From Cervus elaphus (Eukaryota; Chordata; Mammalia; Artiodactyla; Cervidae): a stretch of DNA of 64,000 nucleotides. Position 1 is the first letter of the stretch. Each line of letters starts with the position of its first letter. The DNA lies in the NCBI RefSeq assembly GCF_910594005.1, contig NC_057820.1:1493001-1557000 (forward strand), in the 5' to 3' direction. The notes below the pieces were generated by a model. It was not told the DNA's origin and ran no database searches. It saw nothing but the letters and a program-made list of their open reading frames with translations. The position numbers were made by a program, and so were the translations under genes. Below, one piece after another: positions 10,721-23,060 of the stretch.

Positions 10721-13494
10721 ATCCCTCACCAGGGCCCAAACTATCCCGTGTCCCAGAACCAGCAGAGGCAACAACGGCTCAGCGGCTGCAACCAGCTCCC
10801 GGGATCCCCACCAAGCACATGGCCACCCCACCCAGGGGACCCCGCGTGACTGTGCCCGGCGTGGGGTGTGCAGGCGGCGTGTGAGGAAGGCGCGGGCATG
10901 TCGAGGAGCATTGGCACGCGCTCTGCGTGTCCCAGGAGGATTCCCGCCACGTGGGCACAGCTCCCGGTGGGCCTCGGGGCGTGGGGCGGGACAGGCCACA
11001 GCCCCTCGGAGGACTGCCAGGCCCAGGATCTCAAGGAGTCTGCCCTGGGTGACGGGCACAGGGAAGTGGGGGATGCCACGGGGATGTCCCCGCTCTCCAG
11101 GCCTGGCACGGTCCATCCCCAGACTGGATGCCTTGGGGCTCACTCAGGCCCTGCCCCCCCACCCTCTGGTGGTCAAGACCCACACGGGGAACAGAGCGCA
11201 GGAGCCCCTCCCAGTCAGACTCAGACGTGCTGCCCGACCGGCGACGCCGATCCTGGTCCCTGCCCAGGAGGATGAAAACACATGTCCACATGGAAACACG
11301 CCGGTGGAGGTTCGCGGCAGCCTCACAAGGGCCAAGCGGTGGAGACGGCCTGGAGTCCACGGAGGGATGAATGGACCGACAGCGGCGGGCCAGCCGCATG
11401 ATGGAGCGTGACCTGTCCTCCCAAAGGGAATTCTCACGAGGGCTACAGCACGGATGAAACGCACGTGAAGCAAGTCAGACATGAAAGGCCCCAGGTTGTG
11501 GGTCTCCTCTTAGACAAACGTCCGGAGCAGGCAAATCCACGAGGCAGCGACCAGCCTGGAGGTTACCAGGGCTGGGCCGGGGGAGTGACTACATCAGAGA
11601 TTTGGGGGAACATTCTGGAGACCAGGGGAGCTGGGGACTGCACTGAACTGGACACTGTGTCATGTGAATGTCACCGCACTGTTTTAGAAAAACAAGACAT
11701 ATCACAAAAACCAAAAAACACCAACAGGCTCCATCAACAAGCCGGATTTAAGTGCATTGCCAGGAAAGCCGAGGGGAGCCTGCGGGCCCTCCAGTTCTGG
11801 GTCGGGGTCTCTGGGGCCGGAGCCATGTGTCCCGGCCCCTCCCAGGCTGTCCTGCATGGGGAAGACAGGAGACGTGTCTCGCGCAACGGTGCCACTTGCC
11901 CTCCTTTCTTGGGGTTGTCCTCAGAGGGAGGCAGGGGTGCCCCCAACAGTCCTGGACTCTAGAACGATCTGGAGCACTCTGGTGTGGACCGACCAGAACC
12001 CCCCCACCTCCAGCGCCCCTTAGAGAGGTCACACCCCAACCACGGCCAGCAGCCCACGGCAGGGCGCGGGAGCAGAGGGAGTGGGTGGGCCAGGCACCGC
12101 GCCTGGTTTGGGCAACAGGCAGCGCGTGGGCAGAAGGGTCCTCATCCCACGCCCAGACGCACCTCCAGGAGTGAGGGGCCCACCCTCAGCGCCCAGGGTG
12201 GCTTCCACTGAGGAGACCACCTGTCCAGGACAGTGGACCAGCTGCCCGGAAGGGCCAGCCCGCTGAGGCCCAGCGTCCTCTGTGCCCAGCCCTGCCCCAC
12301 CTCATCCCTTCCCTAAGGCCACCCAACACCCCGCCTGCAGGCAAACCCCCCGGAGCCAAGCCGATTTCCCAGGCCCCTCTTCCCCACCTCTGTGAGGGCC
12401 ACTTAGCCCTGGGCCTGCTCTCAGCTGGGGTAGAAGCCCCCCCACCCCCGGACCCTCCTTCAGGCAGCCCTGAGGCACCTGCTCCGTCAGAACTCCCAGG
12501 AATTTGCCACGATTTCTGCAGCTTCATTGCTTGCTTTTAATTTCCTTTCTCCCTCCCTCTCCTGCTGCGGCTGGATGGGCTCCACCGTCTGTGTTCTTTC
12601 TTCCCTCTCTGGGTCTGGAGCTCCCCGGTCTGTGAATAAGGAGGGCTCATCCGAGCTCACTCACATACTCAGCTCACAGCCCGGAGGCGGCCAGCATGGC
12701 GGCCTCATCCCGTCCGGCCGGCCAGCGGGCATCAGTCCGGGTCGCCCGTCCCCGCGGGTTCTCAGCACCGCGCCCCGGAGCCGGGTTCCCCACCTGCCCC
12801 CATGCTGGCACATCTGACTGCTTCTCGCCTCCCACTCCCTCCTGCTGACTCTGATTTTGCTTTTGGAGAACGCGTCTCTCCAGCAAGGATGGGGGGCGGA
12901 CACCTTTTTGTCTTCTGGTAAAAAAACTGCGTTCCTTCGACTCTCCTCTGCGAATGGCAGCCCCGCTCCGTGGGGCCTCTACCTGCACCCCCCAGCTCCC
13001 TCGGCCCGGCAAGGTCCCTGCCCGTGAACCCCCCGCCCCCGGTCTCCAGGCCTGGGGCCCAGCCCCGCCCGCTGTCCTCCCGAGGAGTCCGCCACGCGGT
13101 GCGGCATGGCTGACCCCACGGGCCGTGCACTCAGTGCCGTGAGTCAGCAGCTCACTCAGGCCGCACTCGGCGTCGTCTACTCAGGACCGCCCCTGCCGTT
13201 TAGGACGCGGGCGGACGGGCAGACAGGAGCCTCCCGTTCTCCGGCCTCGTGTCCCGGAAGCCCCCGCAGGTGCACCTGGAACCCCCTCCTCCTGCGCTCT
13301 GCCGTCCCCAAGCCCCTCAGGGTGCTGCCCACTTCCCAGGCCAGCCGCTGGGTGACCTCCGCAAATACCTGCCAGGTCAACAACCCCCTCCGACCATTAA
13401 CACACTCCTTGGGGTGGGCCTCGGCTTTGCTTTTAAACCCAAAGACTGCCTTTTCTCATTCTAGGAGCTTCCCCTGGCTCTGGTTTAAAGAGAC

Positions 13495-13640
13495 TCAGGG
13501 AAGCTCCCTGGTGCTCCACTGGTTAAGACTCGGTGCATCCGCTGCAGGGGGCAATGGTTCGATTCCTGGTTGGGGAACTAAGATCACGCAGCCAAAAAAA
13601 AAAAAATAATTAAAATTTTTTAAATAAATAAAAAGGCCTG
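13495..13640 (+). mobile_element. CHR-type SINE, short
   Basis: The tRNA-like head (ccactggttaagactcgg, ggttcgattcctgg, ggggaactaagatc) is followed directly by an A-rich tail with aaataaataaa. The body normally found between head and tail is missing, so the copy is internally shortened. Confidence 0.85.
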
Positions 13641-13879
13641 GTGCTGCCTTGTGGCTTCCTACCCCCACACCCTGGGCTGCTCACACGGTGGTTCTGTGAG
13701 CCTTGCTGCTTCTTTTTCTTAATTTGGTCTGAATTGGAGGATAAGAGCTTCACGGCGCTGTGTCGCTTTCCGCCGTAAGACGCGCGTCGGCTCTGTGGAC
13801 ACACACGTCCCCCCGTCCCCCCAGGTCATCACAGAGCAGCAGGCTGAGCTCCCCACGACACAGCAGCTTCCCATTAGCT

Positions 13880-14180
13880 GGCTGTCTCACCCGTGGAACC
13901 ATCAATGTCTCAATGCTACTCTCTCGTCGGCCTCACCCTCTCCTTCCCCGCCTGTCCACAGGTCTGTTCTCTGTGCCTGCCTCTCCACTGCGGCCCTGCA
14001 AACAGGCTCATCAGTACCGTCTTCCAAGATTCCACGTATATATGCTAATATACGATATTTGTCTTTCTCCTCCTGACTTACTTCGCCCTGTATAATCGCC
14101 TCTAGGGTCATCTAGTCAGTTCTCACTGGAACTGACTCAAATGTGTTCCCTTTTGTGGCTGAGTAATATTCCACACCTTT
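13880..14180 (-). mobile_element. L1 ORF2 C-terminus and 3' end, antisense
   Basis: On the minus strand the segment begins with ggaatattactcagcc and encodes a degraded ORF2 tail with the motif EVSQEEKDKYRI. This order is characteristic of the L1 ORF2 C-terminus. It is a 5'-truncated, inactive copy. Confidence 0.8.
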
Positions 14181-14609
14181 GCTGCTTCTGATCCTTGCTC
14201 AGGGGGAACCACTATCTCAGGAGTTTCGTGACTTCTTATGGTGAATTCTGCCTCAGAGGGGCGGCAGGCGGCCCTCCTGGGACAGCACCCAGGTGATCCT
14301 GCGCCAATGCCCCTAGCGTCTGACCCAGCCCTGGTCCCACAGGCTCTCTACCCCTCCCCGCCGACCCCCGGTCCACTCACCCCTCCTCGGAGAACACCCC
14401 CCAGAGCGCATGGCTGCCACCCCCACACCACCAGAGTGGAGAGTTGGACGGGTGCTGGCCCGTGGGGACCCGGAAGCTGCTGGGCCCCAGGACACCAAGC
14501 CCCCCGAGAAACGTGGACCCGAGCATCTTTCTGTTCAGCCGCAAAACACCTTTTTCCTTGATTATCTAAATACAATTCATTAAAAAAAAAAACTCTCCAA
14601 AAATTCCTT

Positions 14610-15110
14610 TTCTTCAGTTGAAGTGAAATTCATACAACTACAAGGAATCATTTCAAACCGTGCAATCCAGGGGCATTTAGTGCATCCACGCTCCAGTTTT
14701 AAAGCTGTCCCACCACCTCCCGAAGAAACCCCCTACCTTCAGGCTATCATTCCTCATCCTACCCGCACCCCAGCGGCCACCGATCCACCTCCTATCTCAG
14801 TGGACTTGCCTTCCCTGGACATTTCACATAAACGGAATCACTCACTATTTGTCCTCTTGGGTCTGGCTTCTTTACACTCAGCATCACGGTTTCAAGGCTC
14901 ACCCACATTGCCCTAGGTACTTCATTCCTTTTCATGGCTGCATAGTATTCCATTGTGGGCATAAATCCCAGTTTATTTACCGGTTCACTGTTGATGGACA
15001 TTTGAGCTATTTCCACCTTCTGGCTATTCATGTTACTGTGAACATGGGTGCACAATTCTTAAATGTATCGACATCTAGGAGTTGATTCTGCTTTTAGGCT
15101 TTTTTAATTA
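14610..15110 (-). mobile_element. Old L1 3' region, antisense
   Basis: The motif order is cggaatcactcactatttg, ggcttctttacactcagcatcacg, atggctgcatagtattcc, ttgatggacatttgagc and atgggtgcacaattc. This is the antisense of the L1 stretch around the ORF2 end and 3' UTR of older families. It is inactive. Confidence 0.78.
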
Positions 15111-15337
15111 ACTATAATATCCCTAAAAGCTGTTGAAAACATACTCAAAAATTGAAAATGCAAGAAAAAAAATAACTGTTCTGCCGACATCACCCCCACA
15201 GTGGGCATGCTAACCCATTTTCCCCAGGAACCCAGCCAGTATACCCCCATAGTTGGGGGGTGGTTTGTCAAATGGAAAGAGTTGGCTGGAACAAATACCA
15301 CCACAGCAGAGACTTACAGAGCCCCCAGGCAGAGCTG

Positions 15338-15652
15338 AATCAAACCAGTCAGTCCTACAGGAAATCAACCCTGAATATTCACTGGAAGGACTGATGCTGG
15401 AGCTGAAGCTCCAATACTTTGGTCACCTGATTCGAAGCACTAACTCACTGGAAAAGACTCTGATGCTGGGAAAGACTGAAGGCAGAAGGAGAGGGGATCT
15501 ACAGAGGATGAGATGGTTGGATGGAATCACCGACTCAATGAACATGAGTTTGAGCAAACTCTGGGAGATGGTGAAGGTCAGGGAAGCCCGCGTGCTGCAG
15601 TCCATGGCGTTGCAAAGAGTTGGACATGACATGACTTAGTGATTGAACAAGA
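15338..15652 (+). mobile_element. BovB LINE 3' fragment, sense
   Basis: In the plus direction a nearly open frame encodes the BovB polyprotein tail (EINPEYS, LMLELKLQYFGHL, RMRWLDGITDSMNM, LSKLWEM). It is followed by gcaaagagttggacatgac and a short tail. The rest of the element, including the catalytic domains, is absent. Confidence 0.9.
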
Positions 15653-18600
15653 ACAACAGGCAGAGCTCAAAACACCCCCTCAGCCGTGAAGAGAGCCCCC
15701 TGTGAAGTGTCCACAACAACCCCCTGTCCCCACCCAGCACCAGACAATGAGAAATGGAAGAGCTTCAAAATCCTTACTGTAAGAAGGAAAAAAACACTCC
15801 ATTCATCTTAACCAACTACTCTACATAAATTACCATAACATGAAATGCTCTATTCTACTTTTGCTTAATCTATTCAGATCAGTGAAAAAAAAATCCATTC
15901 ATTTTTGTTTTCCTCCTTCAAACACTTGAATTGCCCATCAATATCCAAGTTTCTTTGCAATCCAACTGTAAAAAGTACAAAAGTAATTGTTTCACCAAGT
16001 GGGACCCATGCAAAAACTGATGACAGTTACAGCTCATTCCTGCAGGAAAGGCACAGCTCGGGATGGGGTGCATACGGGCTCCAAGCCTGGGGTCGACAGA
16101 CCGAGGTTCAGTCCTAGCCCCTGTGATGACTCCAGTAAGTTAATCCCGCGTGTAAGAAAGGCTGCCTTAGGATAATCGAACTGTTAACCAGTGCCCCCAA
16201 AGCCTCGGTGCCTTAAGCCTCAGAGACCTACCCCAAGCCGTCATTCACGCCCAACCCTGGTGCCTGACTTCATCCCTTTCCCACGGCTCTGGGATCCTCT
16301 ACTGGGTCCTAAACCTTCAGCCAAGGAAATGGGGACTCAGGCCACATCCATGGGATGACAGCTCAAGAGGTCTGGGGTCGGGCCTGATGCTGTGGACCCC
16401 ACGGAGGCCCACACTGGCTGAAATTACGCCCCTGGACTCCCACCTGGGAGGGGTACCCAAATGGCAGGCAGCGTCTCTGCCACCAGGGAGGGTGAAGGTA
16501 ACCAGAGCCCAGGACGCCGGAGAGCAAGTCAGGGTCTCCTCCCCGCAGCCGAGCACCCAAAGGAAGGCGGGCACCTGGTGAATGGCCCGGCGGCAGTAAC
16601 CGGCAGCCACGCGGGGCTCTGGGACCCTGTAAAGTCCTCCACGCACAGCTCCGTCTCAACCCTGTACCTCCGACCCCGCCTGCGACCTCCACCAACGAAG
16701 ACAGAGGTCGCCTCCTGAGCCATCACCGTGAACCTCAGGCAGAGACGGCCCCCTCAAACTCCACCTATCCGGTCTCATCACCCCTGCCGCAGGCAGGGCC
16801 GGGGGGGTGGGCGGGTGGTGAGGCGCCTGCCACCCCATCTGTGGCTTCAACACCGTGGAGACGCAAGAGCCAAGGCGGGCAGCAAAGACTGAGGGCGGTA
16901 GATACGGGAGAGATCCCGACACCCACAACACTGCAGACGTTCACTCGTCTTTGCACTGGCACCAGCTCACCTGTGCCCACCTGTGTGGCCACGTGGCACA
17001 CCCCGCCGGGCCGGGGCTGCTGGAGGTTATCCGCCTGACAAGACTCCGCCTTCGAAACCGGCAGATGACCGCCCAGTCACGCACGGGCACCTCTATGCGC
17101 GGAGCACCAGCCTGCCTGTGCTCTGGGGATTCCGGGCAGCCTGAGCGAGAGGCCCTGCTGACATCACTCGCCTTCCAGCAGAAGGGCGAACGGAATTACC
17201 CAACACACTTCCCATTCACGGGGATGGTACGCGAAGGCCCAGGCCCCTCCCCCAACCCCCGCCCACACCCCACCACCGCCCGCTGGACGCCCAGGCCAGA
17301 CAGCAATTAGTCGAAGCTTCAGGCTCCCTGCCTGTGACTCGCCCATTTAACAGAAACCGTTATCACATGCTTCCCGTAAACAGGCCGCTGCATTGATGGT
17401 AAAGCACGGAGCCCTGAGCAATGACCTCAGAGCTGGCACAGAGCGGGCACAGAGATTGACGCTCACTGCCCGTCTGCGGCTCAGCCTCTCCCCTCCCCAC
17501 CAACGCTGGCAGCAAGAGGCTGGGCGGGTGCGACCCCCACGTGCCCCCGCCCGCCCCCAGCCACGGACGAAGGGCAGGGGAGCCTCGGGAGTGAGACGAG
17601 AGCTGCCTGCTGGGTCCCCCACCAGACCCAACGTGGGTGCTACAAGCCTCCTTGGCAGGCGACTCCCAGGCCCTCCTGTGTGCCTGGGCTGGCCTGCATC
17701 AGAAGGATGGTTCTGTGGGGGCAGCCGGGGGCGGGGGCGGGCCCGGCGCCTTCTGAACTCAGGGACAAGAGACAGGTGTGCCTGGCCAGCGCTCTGACTC
17801 AGCACCACCCAGCATCCTTCCGGGACTTGGGAGCCCCGTTCCCGGTCCAGGCCCTGCTGGCCAGGGCAGACCGCCTGGCTTTCCAGCAGCTCCCCCCGCC
17901 CCCACCTCCCAGGAGACAGACCTGCTGCTCCAAGGACGGCCGCGGCTGCAGCTGGGTGCTCAGAATTTATCGGCTGGAAAAGAACCAGTTAGCAGCCCTG
18001 CTAGAAGTCAGCACTGACATCCCAGGCCCTGGAGCCGCATCCGTGCCCGTCCGTGTCCTCGCTGTGCTCCAAGCGGGGCACGCGACGGTGCTGCTGGGGC
18101 GTCCGGCCGCGGTCACAGTCACGGTCATGCCCCCGTGCAGAGCCCGGGGCAGCAGGACTCAGGTCACGGGAAGGCCACCACCTCACTCGCCTCCACTGTG
18201 ACCCCTCCCGCCATGCTTCTGAATCTGAGGCTTTGCTGCCAGTGGGGGTCCCCTCACCCTCAGCCACCATGGGGGGAGCCCCCCAAGGACAAGTGGCTGC
18301 TGGTGTCCGTGGACGACGGGGGCCACGCAGACACAAGCCCAGGCCTGTTCTAGCCACTGAGACCAGGCTGGGTCAACAGCCATGGTGGGAAGCTTTGCAC
18401 ACAACCCCCCACCCCCAGCCCCGCAGCTGGCAGACCTCAACTGCGCAAAGGGCCTCTTTCACAAAGTGCACACACCCAGCAGGTTTCTCAGCTTCTCTTG
18501 GAAAAGGCCAGTTCATCCCTGAACTGAACCCAGAATATTGACAGGAAGTTTCTAGATAAACTCACTCGGGAAAGCTCCGTATTTACAAGGACTGCCTCCC

Positions 18601-18879
18601 CACAAAGAAGGGTGGGACAAGGGAAGTTAATGACCCCTAGACATGGTTTGGGGGTGCAGACAAGAGAGTTCTTCGCGGGGTGCATGGCCAAGCGTGGGGA
18701 TCCCCGTCCATCTGGCAACACCACCCACCCACCAATCCTTTCTTCCCCAGGATGGAAAACACAGTGCGTCCAAGGAGACCGGGAGGGGCCTGGTCAGGCC
18801 CCTGCACCCCGCGCCTGGACCTCTCCCCTTAGCCCAGTCACTGGGGATCAGGAAGAAAGTTCTAACCCAGCATGAAACA

Positions 18880-19560
18880 CAAGTACTGAGACTTCTGATG
18901 AAAATGAAGACCATTATTCCAAGATATTTCACATTCTTAGAGTTAACTCTTTCTTGGAAAGTTTTCCCCTAAGGAAAAGCAAAGACACTTAGAAATCCTA
19001 AACACCTTCCACGGAGAAAAACCACAATTGTGCTTAAAAGACCGCCTTAAAGAAAATAAAAGGAAGTATGAGAGCCTGCAAATAACTATTGTATACATCA
19101 GGTTGGTCTGGTTTGTCATTCAACTTAGGTTAGCTATTCATGATTCAGACATCAAGAATTGTAAGCGTCATATAAGAATATTTTAAAGCATTTCCAAATG
19201 CTTTTCAAAACTACAAGAACAACGAGTATTTTTGGTTTCAGAATGTTTTCCGTTGCATTGTGATGAACAAGAAGCTCAGTGTTCAGTTTTAAACCAAAGC
19301 AGGGATTAAATCAAGAATTCAGTTTGAATTGCATATCTATCCAAATACAACGGTGGAAAAAAACCCTCACAACAGGCAGCAACCTCTCTCAGACACACCT
19401 CCCACACCTAGCATTTAACACTTCAACTCTTCCAGGCCCAGAAACCTCCCAGAACTGACTCCTGCTCCCTTATGCCAAAGGGAGAGAAAGCATGGTCAGT
19501 TTCACAATCTAAGGCCAAAATAGGAGCTTTGGTTTGAAAAATGAAAAGCTACTGGGGTGA
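18880..19560. other. AT-rich intronic stretch without recognised repeats
   Basis: In a GC-rich intron this roughly 650-bp stretch is AT-rich and I recognise no SINE or LINE signature in it. No splice-flanked open frame is present on the minus strand. It could be old unrecognised repeat, or conserved noncoding sequence within ZFYVE28 intron 1. I cannot tell which from the sequence alone. Confidence 0.35.
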
Positions 19561-20044
19561 CCTAACCTCCTCCAACCCTTCAAATAATCAAGATATTTAA
19601 CCCCAAATACAGAAGTCCAACAAGGGACTGCCACACTCAGGCTGACCGGCCTCGGGGCAAACACAAAGATCTCAGACAGAGATATGTCTTGAGTCCAAGG
19701 GTCAGACAACAGACCGAGAGACCACATTAAGGGAAGGAGTGGGACCAGAAGAAACACATCCCCCTCTTGTCCTCGGGCACAGACTGACTCACGGGCTCTC
19801 CACCTGGCCCTGCCCAGCCCCGGGGCTGGCTTTGGAAGGGCAGAGCTGCCTGCAGAGAGGGAAAACTAGGGACTCAACTCTCAATTCTGGGGCATAATGT
19901 CAAGGGCAGAGTCATTTCCTACTTCTAAAGACTTTTCCCTAAACTGAAACAGGGAGGGCCACTGGAATTATTCAGCTGCAGATGAAACAGAGTGTAGCAT
20001 TGCTTTTCCATCCCTTCCAACAATGTGTTAGTCAGGCAATCCTG

Positions 20045-20115
20045 GAAAGTCTGGGAGATGGTGAAGGACAGGGAAACCTGGCGTGCTGCAGTCCATGGGG
20101 TGGAACAACAACAAC
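20045..20115 (+). mobile_element. Short BovB 3' fragment
   Basis: About 70 bp match the BovB polyprotein tail region (gtctgggagatggtgaagg, tgctgcagtccatgggg), then a caacaacaa tail. It is a very short remnant. Confidence 0.7.
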
Positions 20116-21949
20116 CCTCGAAACAAGGCCTCTTCCCCAGCCACACCTGGAAAAAGGATCCTTGACAAAGTGTTTGCAGAGATTGTAGAATGTTACTATG
20201 ATATGTCGTCTCTTTTCACTCCTGCCCACTGAAAAACGGTTCTGCTGTCCACCCCCAAAGTAACCTTCTGAAAGTCTATTTGGTTTTTCCTTAACTGGGG
20301 ACAGAAGTCACACAAACAAAAAGCCACTCCTTGTACAGACATCGTGTTCAGAGGCTGCTCCCCTCTCCTGGCCACCTACACAGCACCAACCAGGAGGATC
20401 AGAGCCGCTGCTGGGGGGTGGGGGTGGGGGGACTGCAGTAAGAAGAGGGCTGGGCGGGAGGCAGCCAAGGGCAGGGAGGCCCCAAACCACAGGCAGCGCT
20501 GGGAGGCACCAGGGTCCCCCCAGCACGCGGCCAACACAGCTGCGTCCTGACGGGGAGGTGGGAAGATGAGTGGGAGCAGGGCTGCAGCCGCCTGGGCAGG
20601 AGAGAACCTGAGCCTCCCCCCGGCGAGGCCAAGGCCAAGCAAGGGGCGGTCCCAGGCACCCTCAGCCTTCAACCCAACGCTGGAGAACTCTGCGACCCCG
20701 CGGGCGATGACGCACGAGCCCCTGTGGTCTCTGAACTCGCGGCCGGACCTCGGGTGCCCATCCTCCAACAGACGGCGGCTGACCCCAAACGGGCGCCAGA
20801 AGACCACAGATTTCAGGACCGGCCCCCGCCCCGACCCTGAGAGACCACCCCCGGCGGGGGAGGGGGGCAGAAAACCCAGATCCAGAGAAGTGGTCAGCCT
20901 TGGGGTGAGGGTGTCCCTGGGGTCTCTCAGCCCCACTGTGGATGTCCGAGGCGCCTAGATGTCCACCCCGACCAAGAACCCCCAACTCCCAGCCAAGACC
21001 CCAGTGCCCTACCGCGGCGCCGGTCCCCCAGCGTTAGGCCCCCGGAAGTCTAGGGTGCGCCCAGGACCCCGCACCCGGCTCGGGCGCACCGCCGCACCCC
21101 GACGAGCTCCGGCCGCAGTGGACCCGAGCCCTGAGCGAGCGGTAAGGGACGCAGCGCCCGCAGTGCGACTGGCGCAGCCGCCGAGGGCGGCGCGGGGCAC
21201 GCTGCCCAGACCCCGACCCACGACCAGGGAGGGGCGCCGCGCCGGGAAGAGCTCGCCGCCGGCCCCTCTGAGCCTGCGGCCCCGGGCGCGCTCACCCTTC
21301 GCCGGCGGGCAGGAGCATCCCCTGGGCTCAGCGCACGCGGGTGGGCACGGGACAAGGATACGCACGCCAAGTGGGCCAGCCGCGGATCGGTCCTGATTCG
21401 GGAAGTGGGATGGGGACCCGCTCCGGACACAGGCAAGGAGGGGGTCCTTCCGGGACCCGGGAAAGAGACAGATATGGGGGCCGCTCTAGAACCTGGGGGA
21501 AACGCAGAGAGGGTCCGTTTCGGATTGCAGGGGGGCGGGTGGGAGGTACATTCGGGTCCAGGATAACAGGGAGGGGGCGAAGAGGAACGCAGGAGTCATC
21601 GCCGCTGCAGCGAGGGGACTGGAGAGGTCTTTCCGGAACCCAGGAGAATTAAGAGGGGGGCTCTGGTCGGGCTGCGGGCCGGCCACCACGAGGTGTGAGC
21701 CCGGCACACGCAGGACCCGACTGGGAAGCGCGAGGGGCCGGTTCTGACAGCCGGCAGGCGCGGCAGCGAGTGCACCCCGGTGCGAGGGTAAGAGCGGGAG
21801 GGGTTTGCACCAGGGGGGTCGGGGGGACCCGCGCAAGTCGGGGGGGAGGGCGACCGCGCTTGCAAGTCGCCGAGTAGCCGGAGGGGTGTCGGCGGCACCG
21901 CGGAGAGGCCGGCCCCGGCCGGGAGGAGGGTCTGCCCGGCAGCGCTCAC

Positions 21950-21988
21950 CTTGGGTTTGTACAGCCACTTTCGGAACCTGTTCATCAT
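21950..21988 (-). CDS. ZFYVE28: ZFYVE28 first coding exon (13 codons)
   Basis: The minus-strand exon encodes MMNRFRKWLYKPK and ends at a donor of sequence AAG|GTGAGC (GT at 21949-21948), phase 0. I recognise this peptide as the N-terminus of ZFYVE28 (LST2 homologue), a FYVE-domain phosphoprotein that binds PI3P on endosomes and dampens EGF receptor signalling (known of the family). The first of two adjacent ATGs (21988) is taken as the start; the second (21985) is equally usable. The FYVE domain and all other exons are outside the window to the left. The head-to-head position next to CFAP99 and the CpG island support the call. Confidence 0.88.
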
Positions 21989-22424
21989 CGCCGCGCCGGC
22001 CCGGCCCGGCCCGGCCCCGGCGGCCCTCACCTCCGCAGCGCTGCGCCTAGCCCCGGCTGCGGCGCGGGGCGGACGCGGGGCCGGGCCGGGCCGGGGTCCC
22101 GCGCGGACCCGGGGGGCGCCGGGCGGGCGGGCGGCAGGTGCGCGGGGCAGGTGCGCGGCCAGAAGATGCTCGGAGAGCGGCGCGCGGCGCGGACCCGCGG
22201 ACAGACGCGCGGACTGACCGGGCACTGGGGCGCCGGCGCCTCTCCGCTCACTGACACCCCGCGCCTCCACCGGCCACCGCCGCCCGCGCCACACATGCGC
22301 CGACGCGCTGCGAGCCCCCGGCCCCGCCGCGAGCCGCGGAGGCTGCCCAATCCGCGCGCCGCGCCGCGCCCCGCCCGAGGCGCGCTCCCTCGCCGGCGAC
22401 CCGGCGCGCCCTGCGGCGCCGAGA

Positions 22425-22449
22425 ACTACAAGTCCCGAAGGGCATTGCG
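22425..22449 (+). promoter_or_regulatory. ZNF143/THAP11-like motif
   Basis: The sequence actacaagtcccgaagggc followed by attgcg resembles the long ACTACAA-TCCC--AATGC promoter motif bound by ZNF143 and THAP11. The tail spacing is imperfect. It lies about 440 bp upstream of the ZFYVE28 start codon. Confidence 0.5.
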
Positions 22450-22512
22450 GGGAGGCGGGGAGGGGCGTGTCCCTTGCTTGGGGCGACCTCTGCCCCGCCG
22501 AGGGCGCTGTGT

Positions 22513-22529
22513 ATTCTGGGGGTTGTAGT
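22513..22529 (-). promoter_or_regulatory. ZNF143/THAP11-like motif, opposite orientation
   Basis: On the minus strand it reads actacaacccccagaat, a close match to the ACTACAAYTCCCAGAATGC consensus. It faces the site at 22425 at about 90 bp. Confidence 0.6.
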
Positions 22530-22560
22530 CTTCCCGCCCAAGGCCCCGGAGCTTGCAGCG

Positions 22561-22573
22561 GTTGCTAGGTGAC
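22561..22573 (+). promoter_or_regulatory. RFX X-box-like motif
   Basis: gttgctaggtgac fits the X-box pattern RYYNYY-N-RRNRAC with a one-base spacer. RFX factors use such sites to drive cilia genes (known). CFAP99 is a cilia gene transcribed rightward from this side, which makes the position meaningful. The motif is short, so chance occurrence is possible. Confidence 0.45.
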
Positions 22574-22579
22574 GACAGT

Positions 22580-22760
22580 CCAACTGCATCCCAGCACCGC
22601 TCCTGCCCAAGGGGTTGCAGAGGTCCAGGCGGGGCAGAAGTGCAGAGGGTGGGACCCGCTGCTGTTCCCGAATCTCCTCGTGCCCGCCGCCCCTGACAAC
22701 TGCTGTGTGGCGGTCGGTGGCGAAAAAGGGAGGTTCCGGAGCACCGGCGGGGCCTAACAG
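22580..22760 (+). other. CFAP99: Candidate noncoding first exon of CFAP99 (inferred)
   Basis: A plus-strand donor cag|gtacgcgg closes at 22760, just right of the X-box-like and ZNF143-like motifs. The first coding exon of CFAP99 starts with an acceptor at 29604, so an upstream noncoding exon must exist. This is the best-placed candidate. The 5' boundary given is a guess and no transcript evidence is available here. Confidence 0.3.
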
Positions 22761-23060
22761 GTACGCGGAGTAGGGCAGCATGAAAGTGGGCAAAGCGCGT
22801 CGGCTCAGCACCAGCACCTCCCACCTGCACTTCCCTAGACCTGCAGGCTCGTTCTTTCTTGCTTCCCGTCTTGCTTTCGCTAACCTCCTCTTCTTCCCAA
22901 CTCCTTGATTGAAGTTAACAGTGCTTTTTTTTTTTTTAATCATCTCAACAAGAGATATTTTCTAAGAAGATATTCTCCCGTATTCACTACTTCCCCCAAA
23001 CGTGCCCTAATTTGGATCCAAAAAAAAAACAATTAAAAAAAAAAAAATTTGAGAATCTGT

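Larger units (their letters stand above)
1..21949 (-). other. ZFYVE28 intron 1 (partial, runs off the left edge)
   Basis: This is inferred from the first coding exon at 21950-21988, whose donor site opens leftward on the minus strand. I looked for the next ZFYVE28 exon, which should continue into the conserved N-terminal helical region, and found no candidate. The acceptor is therefore probably outside the window. The intron is GC-rich and holds minisatellites, old L1 pieces, SINEs and BovB fragments, which are listed separately. The long stretches 171-860, 1161-4344, 5916-7169, 7471-10398, 10741-13494 and 15653-20044 show no gene that I can support. Confidence 0.75.
20960..22770. promoter_or_regulatory. 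CpG island; ZFYVE28 promoter, probably bidirectional with CFAP99
   Basis: GC content and CpG density rise sharply and peak around 21950-22400 (ggcccggcccggcc, gcgcgccgcg). The first ZFYVE28 coding exon lies inside it, and its 5' UTR and start sites should lie to the right of 21988 on the minus strand. No TATA box is evident, as usual for such islands. At the right edge are ZNF143-like motifs (22425 and 22513), an X-box-like motif (22561) and a plus-strand donor (22761). From these I infer transcription in both directions. Confidence 0.8.

Noticed and set aside
21596..22294. Treating the whole 232-codon minus-strand frame in the CpG island as the protein
   Set aside because: Only MMNRFRKWLYKPK is coding. 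A consensus donor follows immediately, and the upstream part is 5' UTR in a stop-poor GC-rich region.
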